From Luteolibacter sp. Y139 (GTDB lineage: Bacteria; Verrucomicrobiota; Verrucomicrobiia; Verrucomicrobiales; Akkermansiaceae): 64,000 nucleotides of DNA. Shown piece after piece: positions 62,024 to 64,000 of this stretch. The stretch spans positions 62,001-126,000 of the forward strand of contig NZ_JBBUKT010000015.1 of the NCBI RefSeq assembly GCF_038066715.1. The letters run 5' to 3'. The notes beneath the pieces are model-generated. The model worked only from the letters and a program-made list of their open reading frames with translations. It searched no databases and had not been told where the DNA came from. How positions within the stretch are numbered: the stretch's first letter is position 1; every line of letters starts with the position of its first letter. The translations under genes were made by a program, and so were the position numbers.

Positions 62024-62067
62024 AGATTAGAATTAGATTAGAATTAGATTAGAAACAGATTAGAGGA
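62024..62067. repeat. four 11-bp tandem repeats, AGATTAGAATT-type
   Basis: Units AGATTAGAATT, AGATTAGAATT, AGATTAGAAAC and AGATTAGAGGA, consecutive and in phase with one DNA turn. The core ATTAGAATT recurs at 27201-27222 with the same spacing. Confidence 0.85.
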
Positions 62068-62242
62068 AGGTGAGAATCTCCCGAGGCTGCCGGGAGTCGT
62101 CGTCGGAACATCCGGCGATGGTGACCTGATCGCGGGCCGCTGGCGGGCGATTCCAGAGGGCCGCCGCGCGGGACTTTACATTTGGCTGGCAACGGCATTT
62201 CCCGGGGCCTACTGTGTCGGCGGATTATTGAAAACCGCTGTT

Positions 62243-62273
62243 CCCCCAATCACCCTCACCCTCACCCTCGCCC
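62243..62273 (-). other. G-quadruplex motif, minus strand
   Basis: CCCCC-AATCA-CCC-TCA-CCC-TCA-CCC-TCG-CCC: five C-tracts, so a quadruplex can form on the minus strand. Its reverse complement shares GAGGGTGAGGGTG with the motif at 61884-61907. Confidence 0.7.
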
Positions 62274-62436
62274 GCGCTTTTCCGACGCCTCTCTCAAGGC
62301 GGTCGGTCGTAAAACTCCTGCCCTGCCGCCCCCTGACAGATGCCAATCCTCCTCCGCTGCCAAGTTATCACTCGTTCTCAAATGAAGAGATTGGCTTCAT
62401 TCTGAATGTTTTTGTGTGCCCGTAATCAAGTAGCGT

Positions 62437-63138
62437 ATGAAGCTGGCAATCATGCAGCCTTATTTTTTTCCCTACATTGGTTACTTTCAATTGATGCATG
62501 CTGTAGATGAATTTATCGTCTATGATAATATTCAATTTACCAAGAAGGGGTGGATTAACCGGAATCGGATTTTGGTGAACGGTGCAGATTCATATATTGG
62601 AATTCCTTTGAAAAAAGATTCGGATTATTTGAATGTGGTTGATCGATATCTCGCGGACGTGTGGCCGGAGGAACAAAAAAGTTTGTTAAACAGGCTCACG
62701 GGATCCTATCGGAAGGCGCCCCATTTTGAGAGCGTATTTCCGCTGATCAAAGAAATAATACAGAGCGAAGAACGAAATCTGTTTGGGTTTTTGCTGTCAT
62801 CGCTCGTTAAGGTTAAAAATCACATTGGAATCACTACGCCGTTAATTGTGTCGTCGTCCCTCGCGATTGATCACGCACTGCGTTCGGAAGAAAAGGTGAT
62901 GGCCTTGTGCAAAGCTCGTAACGCACAAGTCTACATGAATCCAATTGGCGGTGTTGAGCTCTACTCGAAAGAGTCTTTCAGGGGCGATGGTATCGAGTTG
63001 CAATTTTTGAAAGCGGATAATATCCAATACCCTCAGTTTTCAAATGAGTTCGTCCCCTTCCTGTCGATCATTGATGTGTTGATGTTTAATTCGCAAGAAC
63101 GGGTTCGTGATTTTCTTAATCAATACACCCTTCAGTGA
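62437..63138 (+). CDS. WbqC family protein
   Basis: Protein of 233 aa of the WbqC-like family, found in O-antigen and other glycan clusters with unknown catalytic role. MKLAIMQPYFFPYIGYFQLM, FIVYDNIQFTKKGWINRNRIL, IGIPLKKDS and MNPIGGVELYSKE are its signatures. The coding region is much richer in AT than the rest of the window (TTT, AAA, TTG, AAT codons are frequent), so it was probably acquired horizontally. It is preceded by the structured intergenic region and followed by about 200 gene-free bases. Confidence 0.88.
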   Translation: MKLAIMQPYFFPYIGYFQLMHAVDEFIVYDNIQFTKKGWINRNRILVNGADSYIGIPLKKDSDYLNVVDRYLADVWPEEQKSLLNRLTGSYRKAPHFESVFPLIKEIIQSEERNLFGFLLSSLVKVKNHIGITTPLIVSSSLAIDHALRSEEKVMALCKARNAQVYMNPIGGVELYSKESFRGDGIELQFLKADNIQYPQFSNEFVPFLSIIDVLMFNSQERVRDFLNQYTLQ

Positions 63139-63342
63139 AAATATGCTCGGTGGACCTCGCCGCAATCGTCGCCGCCCTCCACCAATACCAAGCGAATCTT
63201 ATCCGTTTGGCACAAGCCGCGTGATGAATCCCCCCACTGACCATCTTTCGAATATCGCCGGAATACTCTGCGGCCGAGGCAGCAGAGTTCGTGTGCCGTT
63301 GTCACCCTTGGTGCCGACCGGGAAAAGCCACACTTCCGTGCC

Positions 63343-64000
63343 ATGATTACGTTGAAGCAACGAGCCTTCTCCGGGTTCCTATGGAGCTTTATCGACGCCC
63401 TTGGCGCGCGTCTGATGCAGTTCGTCATTGGCTTGACGCTAGCCCGGCTCCTGCTGCCCAAGGAGTTCGGGCTGATCGGGATGCTGACGCTGTTCATCAT
63501 GGTGTCGCAAGCCTTTGTGGCGGGGGGATTCGGCTCGGCCTTGATCAGGAAGAAGGATGCCACAGACCTGGACAGCTCATCCATCTTCTATTTTAACCTC
63601 GCACTAAGTGCCTTGTTAACCGGTTTGCTTTGTCTGGCCGCGCCATGGGTGGCGGGGTTTTTCAGTGAGCCTCTGCTTGTGCCGTTGCTGCGCGTCCTTT
63701 CCCTGCTGATCGTCATCAACGCCTTCGGTCTGGTGCAAGGCACCTTGATGATGAAGGCCATGGACTTCAAGACGCAGGCCAAGATCACCGTGATCGCCAG
63801 CGCCGCGTCCGGTGCCATCGGCATCAGTCTGGCCCTGTGCGGATTCGGCGTCTGGAGTCTCGCCTACCAGCAGCTAGCCCAGGCTATCTTTCGTGTGGCC
63901 CTGCTGTGGATATTTAACAGCTGGCGTCCCCGCTGGGCCTTCAGTTTCGACTCGCTGCGATGCCTTTTCGCCTTTGGTTCCAAAATGCTGGCCTCCGAGC
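63343..64000 (+). CDS. polysaccharide flippase / WzxC-like MOP-superfamily protein (5' part, cut by window end)
   Basis: Open frame from ATG 63343 to the window end without a stop: 219 codons so far. The product begins MITLKQRAFSGFLWSFIDAL, with repeated hydrophobic helices (RLMQFVIGLTLARLLLPKEF, GLIGMLTLFIMVSQAFVAGG, FYFNLALSALLTGLLCLAAP, VLSLLIVINAFGLVQGTLMM). The motif ARLLLPKEFGLIG is typical of lipopolysaccharide biosynthesis proteins that move lipid-linked glycans across the inner membrane. The gene continues beyond the window. GC content is back to the genomic level. Confidence 0.85.
   Translation, partial: MITLKQRAFSGFLWSFIDALGARLMQFVIGLTLARLLLPKEFGLIGMLTLFIMVSQAFVAGGFGSALIRKKDATDLDSSSIFYFNLALSALLTGLLCLAAPWVAGFFSEPLLVPLLRVLSLLIVINAFGLVQGTLMMKAMDFKTQAKITVIASAASGAIGISLALCGFGVWSLAYQQLAQAIFRVALLWIFNSWRPRWAFSFDSLRCLFAFGSKMLASE

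Larger units (their letters stand above)
61881..62436. other. intergenic region between degT and wbqC genes
   Basis: A gene-free stretch of 556 bases with three kinds of repeated sequence: a G-quadruplex motif at 61884-61907, a four-unit 11-bp tandem repeat at 62024-62067, and a second quadruplex motif, in inverted orientation, at 62243-62273. An AT-rich stretch lies before the tandem repeat. It presumably contains the divergent promoters of both genes. Confidence 0.6.

Overview
The window (roughly 60-65% GC) reads as chromosomal DNA from a member of the Verrucomicrobiota, probably Verrucomicrobiaceae (Luteolibacter/Haloferula-like). Lineage markers are a Verru_Chthon cassette protein A, a PVC-type CxxCH heme protein with HEAT repeats, a DUF1549/DUF1553 cytochrome plus DUF1501 pair, an NPYQAP-motif membrane protein, an SHD1-thioredoxin protein and many exported proteins without recognised relatives. 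Genes are dense on both strands. Many lack a visible Shine-Dalgarno sequence, so several starts are uncertain.

Layout. 0-4.5 kb: a small hypothetical gene, a YebC-family regulator, a Rho factor with a large basic/Gly-rich N-terminal extension, a REP-like palindrome pair and two small membrane proteins. 4.5-5.1 kb: a gene-free stretch with a cluster of DnaA boxes, a candidate oriC. 5.1-13.3 kb: giant heme protein, NPYQAP protein, pseudokinase-TPR receptor, squalene/phytoene synthase. 13.3-20.2 kb (minus): exported protein plus Verru_Chthon A, then a subtilase overlapping a C39-like papain-fold protein. 20.3-26.4 kb: fungal-type cystathionine gamma-synthase, an orphan integrase-arm-like protein, NIPSNAP, NrnA-TruB, an FMN alpha-hydroxyacid dehydrogenase. 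26.4-31 kb: iron-uptake cassette (PiuC, divergent Fiu-like receptor, PepSY protein). 31-35.6 kb: DUF1501 and DUF1549/1553 pair. 35.7-42.5 kb: hypothetical, TatD, RidA, M23 peptidase, nucleotidyltransferase, class-I glutamine amidotransferase between perfect 36-bp repeats, thioredoxin, alkyltransferase-like protein. 42.5-45.8 kb: complete E1alpha-E1beta-E2 operon. 46-51.4 kb: barrel protein, alanine dehydrogenase, LDH/MDH-family enzyme, UvrD helicase. 51.6-53.9 kb: tonB-exbB-exbD-coiled-coil operon. 54-60.4 kb: DUF3293, ATP-grasp, hisS-aspS, recF, LysM lipoprotein. 60.6-64 kb: tRNA-Ala(CGC), then the edge of a surface-polysaccharide region (DegT aminotransferase, low-GC WbqC protein, truncated flippase).

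How the parts work together. The Fiu/PiuC/PepSY cassette and the TonB-ExbB-ExbD operon form one iron-siderophore uptake system; both promoters carry the same Fur-like operator. PDH, alanine dehydrogenase and the LDH/MDH-family enzyme all sit around pyruvate. HisS/AspS, YebC, Rho, NrnA/TruB and RecF/UvrD are core information processing.

The strongest unexplained signals are (i) the heptamer TGTTAGA, counted by hand 18 times on either strand against about 3 expected, which accounts for most of the rare TTA leucine codons I saw; (ii) the DnaA-box cluster; (iii) a degT-wbqC intergenic region with two inverted G-quadruplex motifs around a four-unit 11-bp tandem repeat whose core recurs upstream of piuC; and (iv) the coupled subtilase/C39-like pair. 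I see no CRISPR array, no intact transposase and no rRNA.
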